Part shown: positions 1 to 9,598 of the stretch, piece after piece
Layout of the letters: each line of letters starts with the position of its first letter
How positions within the stretch are numbered: position 1 is the first letter of the stretch
DNA from: Galactobacillus timonensis
GTDB lineage: Bacteria > Bacillota_I > Bacilli_A > Erysipelotrichales > Erysipelotrichaceae
DNA: 64,000 nucleotides
Assembly: GCF_900240265.1 (NCBI RefSeq)
Contig: NZ_LT964739.1
Coordinates: 549,947-613,946 of the forward strand
Reading direction: 5' to 3'
Translations under genes and position numbers: made by a program
The notes under the pieces: generated by a model
What the model saw: only the letters and a program-made list of their open reading frames with translations
Database searches by the model: none
Told to the model about the DNA's origin: nothing

Positions 1-2
1 CC

Positions 3-47
3 GTCGGCACTCTGCTGTACATGTTCCTGGTGCAGGTCGTCTTCTGA
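3..47 (+). CDS. C-terminal tail of an upstream protein (partial)
   Basis: Frame 3 from the window edge reads a hydrophobic tail (VGTLLYMFLVQVVF) before a TGA. The hydrophobicity suggests the last membrane segment of a gene that begins outside the window. Another frame is also open here, so this is only a plausible reading. Confidence 0.3.
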   Translation, partial: VGTLLYMFLVQVVF

Positions 48-145
48 GTATTCCTTAAGGCTTCAGTCATTATTCACATACAGTTCAATCTCCTCCCTTA
101 TACTGTGGCTACATATTCCAGATGGATATGCGAAAGGAATGAACT

Positions 146-1483
146 ATGAGAAAACTGACAACCGCACTTCTGACAGCCCTGTTGTGTATAACACTGAGCG
201 CATGCACAGCGACCGCCGAAAACGCTGCAGTTTCCAGCACATCAACGCAAAGCACCAGCAGCGCATCAGCCACTGCACCGCAAGAAAGCACTGTAACCAC
301 AACGACAGCACCGTCCGGCAGCGCTCTTGACACATCGAGCATCTTTTCGGACCGTGACCTGCAGCAGAGCGTCGACACAACGACAGCCACAACGATTACG
401 GTTCAGGACAACAATACGGTCAACATCGACGCGGAGGGGACCTATATTCTGACCGGAACCGCATCTAACGCAACCATACTGATCAACGCCGCCGATACGG
501 ACAAGGTGCAGCTTGTTCTCGACAATTTAAACGTCACGAACAACGGTACGCCGGTCATTGAGATTCTCTCCGGCGACAAAGTATTCATCAACCTGGCCGC
601 AGGCTCAACGAATACGCTGAAAGTTACCGGCGACTTTGCGGATGACGACGAGGAATACGACGCCGTCATCTTCTCCAAGAGCGATCTTACGATCAACGGC
701 AGCGGGACACTGAACATTGAATCTTCCGAAAACGGTATTTCCGGCCACGATGATCTGACGCTGACGGGCGGAGCCTATAACATTACCGCCGAAGAAGACG
801 CGATCGAAGGCCACGACTCCATCGCCGTATATGATGGCACCTATACGATCAATGCCGGCAAAGACGCCTTCCATTCCGAAGACGACGATGACGACACAGT
901 CGGATATCTGTACGTCTGCGGCGGAACGTTTGACATCACCGCCGGTGATGACAGCCTGCAGGCGACGACCATTGCCCAGTTTGACGGCGGAACGTTTACG
1001 ATCAACGCCAACGAAGGCATCGAAGCCACTTCGCTCCAGTTCAATGACGGAATCTTCACTATTACAGCCAGTGACGACGGCATCAACGCCTCTGACAAGT
1101 CCAGGGCTTATGATATTGTGATCGAAATCAATGGCGGCACCTTTAACATCACGATGGGCAGCGGCGACACCGACGCCATCGACTCGAACGGATCACTGAC
1201 CATTAACGGCGGAACCCTGAATATCACCGCCCAGTCTGCTTTCGACTATGAGACGACTGGCGTCATCAATGGCGGAGACATCACCGTTAACGGAGAAACT
1301 GTCACAACGATGACCAATTCCATGGGCGGCGGCATGGGAAAGGGCGGCGGACGAATGAACCCGCCCGCCGACCGTGATACAGATACAGATTCATCCGCAA
1401 CAACAGACCGGGGAACGCCACCCCAGACATCAGAAAACCAGGATATCGATGCCAGCTCCTCGGCCACAACACAAAATTTCTGA
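146..1483 (+). CDS. Carbohydrate-binding beta-helix lipoprotein (Cthe_2159 / DUF4353-like)
   Basis: A secreted lipoprotein of 445 residues. The N-terminus has a charged start, a hydrophobic stretch and the lipobox LSAC at about residues 17-20, followed by a Ser/Thr/Ala-rich linker to about residue 75. The body (about 80-385) is a run of short repeats with GGT, DGG, INGG and Asp clusters (EDDDDDD near 248), typical of parallel beta-helices of the Cthe_2159 family, whose founder binds calcium and acidic or cellulosic polysaccharides. A Gly/Met-rich and then Asp/Thr-rich tail follows. The start has AAAGGA upstream. A terminator follows at once, so it is probably monocistronic. Family assignment is from the repeat style; the ligand is unknown. 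Confidence 0.8.
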   Translation: MRKLTTALLTALLCITLSACTATAENAAVSSTSTQSTSSASATAPQESTVTTTTAPSGSALDTSSIFSDRDLQQSVDTTTATTITVQDNNTVNIDAEGTYILTGTASNATILINAADTDKVQLVLDNLNVTNNGTPVIEILSGDKVFINLAAGSTNTLKVTGDFADDDEEYDAVIFSKSDLTINGSGTLNIESSENGISGHDDLTLTGGAYNITAEEDAIEGHDSIAVYDGTYTINAGKDAFHSEDDDDDTVGYLYVCGGTFDITAGDDSLQATTIAQFDGGTFTINANEGIEATSLQFNDGIFTITASDDGINASDKSRAYDIVIEINGGTFNITMGSGDTDAIDSNGSLTINGGTLNITAQSAFDYETTGVINGGDITVNGETVTTMTNSMGGGMGKGGGRMNPPADRDTDTDSSATTDRGTPPQTSENQDIDASSSATTQNF

Positions 1484-1496
1484 TTCTATACGGAAC

Positions 1497-1528
1497 GGCA
1501 GACACAGGTCTGCTGTTTTCTTTTTTTT
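1497..1528 (+). terminator. Intrinsic terminator of the beta-helix lipoprotein gene
   Basis: A GGCAGAC/GTCTGCT stem with a 4-nt loop is followed by a long T tract, 14 nt after the stop codon. Confidence 0.8.
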
Positions 1529-1655
1529 GCATGCATGTTTTGTACCGGGTTCAGCGAATTGTTTGTCACATTCACCCTGTCAATTGCACCTGAAACGAGA
1601 TTACCGGATGCCTATGAGAAACAGCATTATGAAACAAACATGTTATCATCAGCGC

Positions 1656-1799
1656 ATGGAAAACAAGCGTAAATACGCAATGCTCATTTTCATGGCCGTC
1701 ATTGGAGCTTTCAGCATCCTGGGTGTGGTAATAGCGAATACGCAAAGCAGATCCTACTCATTCTTAGGTTATCTGTTAGGTTCTTTTTTTGGCTACTAG
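1656..1799 (+). CDS. Possible small single-pass membrane protein
   Basis: An open frame of 47 residues (MENKRKYAMLIFMAVIGAFS...) has a basic N-terminus and one hydrophobic segment (about 8-27), then a Ser/Tyr-rich end stopping in TAG. A nearby upstream ATG (1629) is also in frame. No clear ribosome binding site is visible and no family is recognised, so it may not be a real gene. Confidence 0.3.
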   Translation: MENKRKYAMLIFMAVIGAFSILGVVIANTQSRSYSFLGYLLGSFFGY

Positions 1800-1931
1800 A
1801 TAGCCGACGATCTTACCATGCACATCTGCAGTATAGATCCGGTCACCTTCAATAGCCGTACATACCTTCGGCCGGTATCCGAATCCGCGGGGACTGTCTG
1901 CGGCCTGGCTTCATTTCAGTTCTTCATTCAT

Positions 1932-1963
1932 AAAAACGGTCCCTGCATCCAGAGGCCGTTTTT
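1932..1963 (-). terminator. Terminator of telA (possibly bidirectional)
   Basis: AAAAACGG and CCGTTTTT arms flank a GC-rich loop just beyond the telA stop. A/T runs on both sides would permit termination on either strand. Confidence 0.7.
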
Positions 1964-1983
1964 CGTACATTATTGTATTAGTG

Positions 1984-3192
1984 TTACTTGGTCTGCTCGT
2001 CCTGCTTCGTCACATCATTGGCAAGATCGTAGGAAACCAGCTTCTCGTTGAGCTGCTTCTCGATACGGTTGAGCTCTGCCTCGGCATTTGCACGCTTCTG
2101 GCGGCCTTCCTTCTGAATGGTCATCACTTCGTCGAGTGTCTTGATCAGCTCCTCATTGGTATGCTGGAGCGTTTCCAGATCGACAATGCCGCGCTCCGAT
2201 TCCTTCGCCGTATCCACCGTTGCCTGATGCAGCGTCTCGGCATTCTTCTTCAGCAGCTCGTTGGTCATATTGGTGACTTCGCGCTGCGCTTCCATCGCTT
2301 CCTTCGAATGGCTGATACCAAGCGCCAGAACAATCTGGTTCTTCCACAGCGGAATCGTATTCACCAGCGTCGACTGGATCTTCTCCGTCATCAGCTGATC
2401 ATTGTTCTGGATCAGGCGGATCTGCGGCGCCATCTGGATTGAAATCTGCCGCGTCAGTTCAAGATCGTACAGCTTCTTCTCAAAGCGGTCGCATGCCTGC
2501 GCCAGATCGTTGGCTGCCTGGGCATCTTCCGGCAGGCCGCTCTTTTTGGCTTTTTCCGTCAGTTCGGGCAGCTGCGTCGCACGCACTTCAGCGAGCTTCT
2601 TCTTGCCCGCAAGAATGTACATCGAAAGTTCCTTGGTATTGGTCGCATTCTTCGCATACAGCTGATCCAGCAACTGAATATCCTTCAGAAGAACAACCTG
2701 CTGCTGTTCGAGCATTTTGGCAATCTTATCGACATTGGTCGATGCCTTGTCATAGCGGATCTTGTAGTTTTCAACCTTGTCACCCTGCTTCTTGAACCAG
2801 CCCAGGATACCCTTCTTTTCCTGGGTATCCTTGTCATAGTCCTTCAGCTCCGTGACGAGGTTCGTCAACATGTCGCCGATCTCGCCGAGATCCTTCGTCG
2901 ACACATTATTGAGCGCCGTATCCGAGAAGTCAGACACCTTCTTCTGGGCCGCACTGCCGTATTCCAGAACGGTCCCGGAATTGGTGATGTCGATCTTCTT
3001 AGCAAAGTCGTTGACTACCTTGCGCTCTTCCGGCGAAAGATGCGCATCATCCATCTGCTGCTCAAGCGTCTTTCCCTGCGCCGGCTGCTCTTCTTCCTTT
3101 ACTTCCGGCTGCTTTTCCGCTTCCGCCTGTGCCTCTTCCTGCGGATTCAGCGTCAGCGTAATCTTCTGTTCCTGTGCCTGATTTTCACTCAT
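1984..3192 (-). CDS. telA: TelA/KlaA-family toxic anion resistance protein
   Basis: This 402-residue protein matches the TelA (KlaA/YceH) family: an acidic Glu/Gln-rich N-terminus (1-45), then a long, mostly helical, coiled-coil-rich body with family phrases such as GWFKKQGDKVENYKIRYDK and QLIQNNDQ-like segments around the middle. Members are cytoplasmic or membrane-peripheral and are linked to tellurite and envelope-stress resistance, often with TerD or YceG proteins, but the biochemical activity is not settled. The start follows GGAAGGAAAG. It is monocistronic between two opposing signals; no TerD neighbour is present in the window. Confidence 0.85.
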   Translation of the reverse strand: MSENQAQEQKITLTLNPQEEAQAEAEKQPEVKEEEQPAQGKTLEQQMDDAHLSPEERKVVNDFAKKIDITNSGTVLEYGSAAQKKVSDFSDTALNNVSTKDLGEIGDMLTNLVTELKDYDKDTQEKKGILGWFKKQGDKVENYKIRYDKASTNVDKIAKMLEQQQVVLLKDIQLLDQLYAKNATNTKELSMYILAGKKKLAEVRATQLPELTEKAKKSGLPEDAQAANDLAQACDRFEKKLYDLELTRQISIQMAPQIRLIQNNDQLMTEKIQSTLVNTIPLWKNQIVLALGISHSKEAMEAQREVTNMTNELLKKNAETLHQATVDTAKESERGIVDLETLQHTNEELIKTLDEVMTIQKEGRQKRANAEAELNRIEKQLNEKLVSYDLANDVTKQDEQTK

Positions 3193-3250
3193 GACCGTCT
3201 TTCCTTCCTAAATTTCTTTTTCTTCACTGAAAGTATACACCGCGCCCGTA

Positions 3251-6115
3251 TTAAAGAACCAACTCCTTGCGGCCATCATCCAGAGCACGCTTCGGGCCGA
3301 CGATGACATTGGACGCATGCTTGACGCCTTCTTCCAGCAGCGGCTTCAGTGCCAGCAGACTCTGTTTCGTCGTTGCGAGCATCGCGGCCCTGTTTGTGGC
3401 ACGCTTTTCATCCGTCACATCCGCAAACCAGAGACTGTCGCCCGCACTCAGCTTCGAATAATCATCCAGCAGAGGGCTCGCCGATGAAATCGCACCGATG
3501 ATGCTGTCGCTCAGATCGTCGCCAAGCTCATCGATCGAATCGAACATTGCCTTCACCTTTTCTAAGGACAGTAACGGAGTCGGGTCACGGAAGCTGTAAA
3601 TGCTCACCATCCCGTTGCCGCGTACACCGCAGCCCGTCCCATAGGCGCCGCCCTTGACACGGATCTCCGTCCAAAGATAGCCATAGGAAACGATATGGCT
3701 CAATACACGCAGCGCACCCTTCTGTTCATCACTCAGATCATCCAGCGCAAAGGAAGTCGCCGAATAGGAAACCTGCGAAGGAATCACGATGCCGACGCAA
3801 TCATCCTCAAACAGCGGATAGTGGACAACACTCCGATGGAAGTCTTCCTTCCCCAGTGCCCCGATCATCTTGCGCACACTGTCTTCCGCATAGTCCGGCG
3901 CATAGGATGCGTACATCCGGCTGCCGGAGAACAGAACCTGCTGGAATGTTTCAAAGAGACCGATCACATCATCGATCTTTTCATCGTAGTTCTTCAGAAG
4001 ATCACTGATCCAGAGCGCCGAATCATAGCCGCTGAATGCCTCTCTTGCGGCACTTTCAGCGCTGAAGTGTCCTGCCGCCCTGAGCATCGCTTCGCTGGTT
4101 CCGGAATTGATGAGCATCTGCCGGCGCAGCTCAAGACCCTGCTCCAGCAGCGGTCGCAGCGTTTGCTTCGTAAATACCGTTTCCTGAAGAATCTCAAGAA
4201 TCAGATCAACCGCCTCATCCCGCTTATCCTTGAGTACGGCGCAGCTGATGCCAAGCACCGGCAGAGCCGCATCACGGCGTCCATCCGGCGCAAACGCGTC
4301 GCAGCGGAAACTCAGAAGGCCGATCTTTGCCTTCACTTCTCTCTGCAGTTCCAGAAGCGTATGTTTCTTTGTCGCAAGATGACTCAGCGTCCCGGCAAAG
4401 AAACCGACCGCCGCCAGCTGATCCCTGCGGATGCCGGCCAGTGAGAAGTAGAAATTCATATAGGCAATGCCGCCAGAAATTGAAGAATCATAGCGCACAG
4501 GAACTCCATCGATCTCGCTGCGCACACCCTCCATCGGCTGCGGCTTCTTCTCCACATCAGAAAGCTTCAGATGCGGAAGCGTCGCCTTCGCTTCCGGAGT
4601 ATCTGCACTCTTCTGCCATGCGTCCAGTGTATTGTTCAGCGCAATCTGACGCTCCACTTCATCCCTGCCCCAGGACGCAAACTTCGCCTTCAAACGTTCC
4701 GCTTCTTCCGCAGCGGTACGTTTGCCCTTGTCTTTTTCTCCCTCGGCAATGACGACCTTGGCATTGACGCGTTTCTCGATGGTTTCCTTCAACAGCTGCT
4801 CAAAGTATCCTTCTTCCACGTCCTTTCGCAGTTCGTCATAAAGATAGCCGGCATTCAGGTACATCGCCGGATCGCCGCCATACAACCAGCTGTTGTAGGA
4901 AACCGCCGCCAGCGATACGCCATACGGTTCCTGTTTCATACGGTACATGAATTCCTGATGGTTCAGGGACGCCTGCAGCTGAGCATGGTCGAGGCCATGT
5001 TCCGCAAGATTCCCCAGCGTGCCGTAGACTGCATCGAGGATTTCATCCTTCTTATCAGCGTCCGTATTGCGGACAAGGAAGGTCAGAACGAACTGTTCGA
5101 TGCCGTCGAGCAGGCTGACTTCGACATCCTGTCCCAAACCCTTTTCAAGAATCGCCTTCTTGAGCGGCGCATCGTTGGAGCCGGCAAGCAGTGAGGTCAG
5201 AATGTTCCAGGCAATGTCTTCCTTCACATCACTGTAATCCGACAGCAGCGTGCTGATGGAAACAACGGTCTTGCCGGCGGGATCTTCTTCATCGCCGATC
5301 TCGTAGCCGATCGTATGTTCCTCATACGGCGTCTCCTTCTGCATCGGAATATCAAAGCTGACCTCCTGCTTCGTATAGTCGCGAAGATAGGAGTCGATCT
5401 CTTCCAGTGCTGCATCAATGTCGAGATCACCATCCAGGAAGATGCGGGCGTTGCTTGGATGATAGAAGGTGGAATGCGCCTTCTTGAACTGTTCATAGCT
5501 GAGATCCGGAATATGAACCGGATCACCTCCGGACACATACTGATAGCAGTTGTCTCCAAACAGCATCCGCGCCGTTTCATTGGAGATCAGTTCATCGACC
5601 GAGGCAAAGGCACCCTTCATCTCATTGAAGACGACGCCTTTATAGGTAGGAATCTCGTCTTCCTTATGAATTTCATAGTGCCAGCCTTCCTGATAGAAGA
5701 TGTTGGGGTTGGTATAGATTGCGGGATGGAAAACCGCATCCAGATACACGTCCATCAGGTTGAGGAAATCCTTCGGATTCCTTGAAGAAACCGGATAGAT
5801 CGTCTTGTCGGGATAGGTCATCGCATTGAGAAACGTCTGCATCGATCCGTTGAGCAGATCCACGAACGGTTCGCGCACCGGATATTTCCTTGAGCCGTTG
5901 AGTACGCTGTGTTCGCAGATATGGAATACGCCCGTATCATTTTCGGGAATGGTCTTGAAGCCGATGCAGAAAGTCTTGTTTTCATCGGCGCGTTTCATCC
6001 AGACCAGCTGTGCACCGGTCTTTACATGTTCAAATTCGTAGAGATCGCCCTGCTGGTCTTCAATATGACGCACTGCATTCAGTTGAAAACCGCTTTTGAT
6101 TTCATGAAGATTCAT
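3251..6115 (-). CDS. M16C insulinase-family zinc metallopeptidase (presequence protease-like)
   Basis: At 954 residues this has the usual size of PreP/Cym1-type M16C peptidases, which degrade unfolded peptides of up to about 65 residues inside a clamshell of two halves. The inverted zinc motif HICEH (residues 65-69) is intact, and the downstream glutamate region (FNEMKGAF, about 165) is present. The C-terminal half carries the inactive M16 lobe with a YGTGCG-like substrate-binding region. There is no signal peptide, so it is cytoplasmic. The ATG is preceded by GGAGG about 10 nt upstream. It is divergent from the FAD oxidoreductase at 6186. Confidence 0.9.
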   Translation of the reverse strand: MNLHEIKSGFQLNAVRHIEDQQGDLYEFEHVKTGAQLVWMKRADENKTFCIGFKTIPENDTGVFHICEHSVLNGSRKYPVREPFVDLLNGSMQTFLNAMTYPDKTIYPVSSRNPKDFLNLMDVYLDAVFHPAIYTNPNIFYQEGWHYEIHKEDEIPTYKGVVFNEMKGAFASVDELISNETARMLFGDNCYQYVSGGDPVHIPDLSYEQFKKAHSTFYHPSNARIFLDGDLDIDAALEEIDSYLRDYTKQEVSFDIPMQKETPYEEHTIGYEIGDEEDPAGKTVVSISTLLSDYSDVKEDIAWNILTSLLAGSNDAPLKKAILEKGLGQDVEVSLLDGIEQFVLTFLVRNTDADKKDEILDAVYGTLGNLAEHGLDHAQLQASLNHQEFMYRMKQEPYGVSLAAVSYNSWLYGGDPAMYLNAGYLYDELRKDVEEGYFEQLLKETIEKRVNAKVVIAEGEKDKGKRTAAEEAERLKAKFASWGRDEVERQIALNNTLDAWQKSADTPEAKATLPHLKLSDVEKKPQPMEGVRSEIDGVPVRYDSSISGGIAYMNFYFSLAGIRRDQLAAVGFFAGTLSHLATKKHTLLELQREVKAKIGLLSFRCDAFAPDGRRDAALPVLGISCAVLKDKRDEAVDLILEILQETVFTKQTLRPLLEQGLELRRQMLINSGTSEAMLRAAGHFSAESAAREAFSGYDSALWISDLLKNYDEKIDDVIGLFETFQQVLFSGSRMYASYAPDYAEDSVRKMIGALGKEDFHRSVVHYPLFEDDCVGIVIPSQVSYSATSFALDDLSDEQKGALRVLSHIVSYGYLWTEIRVKGGAYGTGCGVRGNGMVSIYSFRDPTPLLSLEKVKAMFDSIDELGDDLSDSIIGAISSASPLLDDYSKLSAGDSLWFADVTDEKRATNRAAMLATTKQSLLALKPLLEEGVKHASNVIVGPKRALDDGRKELVL

Positions 6116-6185
6116 AATATGGAAGCCTCCAGTACCTGCTAGAAGTCTATCATGAGTACAATATTCTTAGGAGTTTAAAACAATT

Positions 6186-7769
6186 ATGCTGAGAATTGAA
6201 GTTCATACGTCACTCACAAGTCCCGAGGATCCCGTTGCCCATGCCGTCCGCATGGCACGGATCAAACCGGGCGATTATATTTCCGGATCCATCTACCGCC
6301 GCTCTCTCGATGCGCGGCCCGACCGTGCCGCCTGCTGGGTGGATCTGGTCGATCTCAAGGTCAATAACGAGGAACACTATCTTCACAAAGTGAAGAATGC
6401 CCGTCACGCCGACGAGTTCCATTACACGCTTCCAGACAATGGTGATGCGCCTCTAAAGCAGCGGCCGATCGTTGTCGGCTTCGGGCCTGCAGGCATGGCG
6501 GCCGGTCTTGCCCTGGCGGCGAAGGGATTGCGCCCCATCATCCTTGAGAGGGGCAGACAGATCAAAGAACGTCAGAAGGATGTCAGCACCTACTGGCACG
6601 GTGGAAACATCAACACGGAGTCAAACGTCCAGTATGGCGAAGGAGGAGCCGGCGCCTTTTCAGATGGCAAGCTGACAACGAGAGTCAAGGATCCGAGGGT
6701 TCATCTGATTCTTGATGAACTTGTAAAGGCAGGTGCGGATCCCACCATCGTCTGGACCAACCATCCACATGTTGGTACAGACGCCCTAGTTATGATCGAT
6801 GAGAATATCCGGCACCGGATCGAGGAACTCGGCGGTGAGGTACGGTTCGATGCGCGCATGGATGACCTTCTCATCGATCATGGAAAGGTAACAGGCATAC
6901 GTCTGCAAACCGGTGAAGAGATACCTTCGTCTGTTGTCATCCTGGCGCTGGGCCACAGTGCGCGTGACACGATGCGGATGTTAGCGACAAAGAAGGATCT
7001 GACGCTGGAGGCGAAGAATTTTGCGGTCGGTGTACGCGTGGAGCATCTGCAGTCGTTCATTGATCATCAGCAGTATCGCAACATTCCTGCAGGCGTAAAG
7101 ATGCCGGCGGCGGAATATCATCTTTCGCATACATCTTCCATCGGCAAGGGCGTCTATTCCTTCTGCATGTGTCCGGGAGGCTTCGTGGTTGATGGTGCGT
7201 CGATGGCGGATTCCGTCGTGACCAACGGCATGTCCTATGCGGCCCGTGACGGTCAACTGGCCAACAGCGCAATTGTTGTGCAGGTGGATTCTTCCGATTT
7301 CGGGGACGGTCTGTTTGCGGGCATGGAGTTTCAGGAGAATCTTGAAACGATGGCATGGAAGCTTGGCGGCGGAAAGGCTCCGGCGCAGAAAATTGAGTCC
7401 TATCTGAAACATGATGTGGAGCCTCTTTCTTCCATTTCGCCGACATTTCCGCGCGGCGTTGAGGAGGCGGATCTGCATGCGCTGTTCAATGATCGCATCA
7501 ATCAGTCGCTGGAAGAATTCTTCCACTATACAGAAGGCATCTGGCCCGGCTTCACGACAGGTGGGGCAACGATGACGGGTGTTGAGACACGTACCTCGTC
7601 GCCGATCCGGATTGTCAGAAACTTTACGACGCTGGAATCGACGGTGGAAGGCATGTGGCCGGCCGGAGAAGGTGCAGGCTTTGCCGGAGGCATCGTTTCG
7701 AGTGCCATTGACGGTCTCAAGTGTGCGGAAGAAGTCATTCGCCGTTACCATTACAGCGAGGAATTATGA
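6186..7769 (+). CDS. NAD(P)/FAD-dependent oxidoreductase (COG2509-type)
   Basis: A 527-residue flavoprotein. After a family-specific N-terminal domain (1-90) comes a dinucleotide-binding GFGPAGMAAGLALA motif (about 98-111), a glutamate at the end of beta-2 (ILERG), the conserved GGAGAFSDGKL stretch and a C-terminal GEGAGFAGGIVSSA FAD site. Members are common in Bacillota and annotated as uncharacterised dehydrogenases; the substrate is unknown. The start has TAGGAG upstream. Its TGA overlaps the next ATG in an ATGATGA arrangement, so it is coupled to the YdcF-family gene. Confidence 0.88.
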   Translation: MLRIEVHTSLTSPEDPVAHAVRMARIKPGDYISGSIYRRSLDARPDRAACWVDLVDLKVNNEEHYLHKVKNARHADEFHYTLPDNGDAPLKQRPIVVGFGPAGMAAGLALAAKGLRPIILERGRQIKERQKDVSTYWHGGNINTESNVQYGEGGAGAFSDGKLTTRVKDPRVHLILDELVKAGADPTIVWTNHPHVGTDALVMIDENIRHRIEELGGEVRFDARMDDLLIDHGKVTGIRLQTGEEIPSSVVILALGHSARDTMRMLATKKDLTLEAKNFAVGVRVEHLQSFIDHQQYRNIPAGVKMPAAEYHLSHTSSIGKGVYSFCMCPGGFVVDGASMADSVVTNGMSYAARDGQLANSAIVVQVDSSDFGDGLFAGMEFQENLETMAWKLGGGKAPAQKIESYLKHDVEPLSSISPTFPRGVEEADLHALFNDRINQSLEEFFHYTEGIWPGFTTGGATMTGVETRTSSPIRIVRNFTTLESTVEGMWPAGEGAGFAGGIVSSAIDGLKCAEEVIRRYHYSEEL

Positions 7770-8494
7770 TGAAGCGGAAGATTCTGATCGTCCTCGGTAT
7801 CCTTCTGTTTTTCTGGTGTTTTCTGCCGGTTTTTGCCGGCATTTTCAATATCGGTTCGCTTACGGGGATGGTGGTCGGTGCGCTGCTTGTGCTTTACGGA
7901 GCGGCGCCGCAGCTGTTCACGTCTCTACCATGGCAATTACAGACTGTTATAAAGTTGATCGTTCTTGTCATTGCGGCGCTGACCGTTTCAATTACTGCGG
8001 TGATGGTCTCTGCCATCCTTCAGCCGGCGGCAGAGGCAGATACGGTCATCGTTCTTGGCTGTAAGGTTGATCGTAACGGTCCAAGCAGAATGCTGCGTGA
8101 ACGGCTCGATGCGGCATATGACTATCTTCAGGAAAATACGAATGCCATCGTCATCGTAACAGGAGGTCAGGGAAGTGATGAACCGGAACCCGAAGGCACC
8201 GCGATGCAGAAGTATCTCGTAAAAAAAGGCATAGACGCCGGCCGCATCTACGTCGAAGACAAGTCGGAAAGTACGCGGGAAAACCTCATCAATGCCGAAT
8301 CCATCATGCAGGAAAACAGGCTCTCTGCACCGGTATTGATCGTCACAAACGAATTCCATGTGCTGCGTGCACGAATGATCGCAAATTCACTCAGCATCGA
8401 AGCTTCCACTCTTCCTGCTCCGACAGATTTATTCTTCTTCGGTGCCTACTATATCCGTGAACTGTACGGAGTCCTGTACCAGATTGTTTTCTAA
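7766..8494 (+). CDS. YdcF/DUF218 membrane protein
   Basis: A 242-residue protein with three hydrophobic segments in the first 90 residues, followed by a DUF218 (YdcF/SanA-like) domain beginning DTVIVLGCKV. The family phrases TGGQGSDEPE and VTNEFHVLRA are present. Related proteins are implicated in envelope or peptidoglycan-precursor processes, but no reaction is firmly established. The start chosen is the ATG overlapping the previous stop; a longer GTG start would only extend into the preceding gene. Confidence 0.85.
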   Translation: MMKRKILIVLGILLFFWCFLPVFAGIFNIGSLTGMVVGALLVLYGAAPQLFTSLPWQLQTVIKLIVLVIAALTVSITAVMVSAILQPAAEADTVIVLGCKVDRNGPSRMLRERLDAAYDYLQENTNAIVIVTGGQGSDEPEPEGTAMQKYLVKKGIDAGRIYVEDKSESTRENLINAESIMQENRLSAPVLIVTNEFHVLRARMIANSLSIEASTLPAPTDLFFFGAYYIRELYGVLYQIVF

Positions 8495-8534
8495 AAACAG
8501 ATAATGAAGGCTGTTTAGAAATGGGACATGAATG

Positions 8535-8562
8535 AATCCGGTTGTCAAGTACCGGTTTTTCC
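8535..8562 (+). terminator. Terminator after the YdcF-family gene
   Basis: A CCGGT/ACCGG stem is followed by a T5 run. The rest of 8563-8764 is AT- and purine-rich and shows no gene that I can support. Confidence 0.6.
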
Positions 8563-8764
8563 TTTTAACTATGATTTTCCGTACTATTATTAAAAACTCT
8601 CAGACTTCAAATCACAGATACAGCCCGAAAATCTTTTCCCGAATCGAACGAGCTGGAAAAGAAGAGAGGAAAACACGCTTTGCCGGATAAAGGGCAAAGA
8701 CAATCCGAGCAAGCAGCGATACACAAGCGAAGAATTACAGAAAGAAATCCAGGGAGGACAATGT

Positions 8765-9559
8765 ATGGGATTATTTGGTGGCAGCAAGACATGCTGTGAA
8801 TGCGGGAAAAAAGCAGGGCTTCTCTCGAGAGTATCCCTGAAGGACGGCGGATATCTCTGCGACGACTGCAGAAGCAAGCTGAGCGATCAGCTTGACTCCG
8901 ATGCCTTTAAGGCGATGACAAAGGAAGACTATGAACGGAACATTGAAGTCGCAAAGGAGAATGACCGGAAGTACCGGGAAGAGTTCCGTGAAACGTTCGC
9001 AGTATACCTGAGAGACAACAAGTGTTTTAGTGCAGATGAGACGCACGGCTGGTGGGTCAACCCGAAATATGAGAGACCGGTTCTTCTTCAGTTTGACCAG
9101 ATCCAGCGCTGGAACGTCGATCTGAGAACAGAGTACGACTTTGACGATGATAAAGACGATTCACTTCTCGGTGAGATTATGAAGGATGCCATGCAGGCAA
9201 GGTACTACGAGTCCCTGCGGCAGAACCATCCGGAGCTCCCCGTCTGTCCTCCCAATTGCAAAATCATGGGCATGGATCTTCATATTTATGTGAATCACCC
9301 GATGATTCACGATGTTGTGATCGACTGCTTCGACATCGGCTTATTCACGATGGAAGAGGATGATATGCAGAGTGCCTACGGCACCGTGATCCAAATCATT
9401 GAATTCCTCCAAAAGGTGAAAGACGGGGCACAGGCGTCCGCATCCGGAACAGAATCGGACATCGCCGCACAGCTTCGCAAGTATAAGCAGCTCCTTGATG
9501 AGGGTGTCATCACGCAACAGGAGTTTAAAGCGAAGAAAAAACAGGTTCTCGGACTCTAA
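8765..9559 (+). CDS. Zinc-ribbon (DUF4428-like) protein with C-terminal SHOCT domain
   Basis: 264 residues. The N-terminus carries two Cys pairs (CCECG about residues 9-13 and CDDC about 37-40), a DUF4428-like zinc ribbon. The middle (60-220) is an uncharacterised alpha/beta domain. The C-terminus (about 235-264) is a SHOCT motif (RKYKQLLDEGVITQQEFKAK), a short helical oligomerisation module. Members are abundant in gut Bacillota and of unknown function, often near membrane or phage-stress genes. GGGAGGACA precedes the start. Its presumed terminator (10822-10854) is now separated from it by an IS insertion. Confidence 0.8.
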   Translation: MGLFGGSKTCCECGKKAGLLSRVSLKDGGYLCDDCRSKLSDQLDSDAFKAMTKEDYERNIEVAKENDRKYREEFRETFAVYLRDNKCFSADETHGWWVNPKYERPVLLQFDQIQRWNVDLRTEYDFDDDKDDSLLGEIMKDAMQARYYESLRQNHPELPVCPPNCKIMGMDLHIYVNHPMIHDVVIDCFDIGLFTMEEDDMQSAYGTVIQIIEFLQKVKDGAQASASGTESDIAAQLRKYKQLLDEGVITQQEFKAKKKQVLGL

Positions 9560-9598
9560 GATCTGCGTCTGTACCAGATAAATAGCTTTTTAATCTAT

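Noticed and set aside
1374..1655. N-terminal extension of the small ORF overlapping the lipoprotein gene
   Set aside because: It runs through the end of the beta-helix lipoprotein gene and its terminator; only the last 47 codons look protein-like.
8563..8764. Possible riboswitch upstream of the SHOCT gene
   Set aside because: Some GC-rich short helices are present, but nothing matched a class I know, including c-di-GMP or ykkC types.
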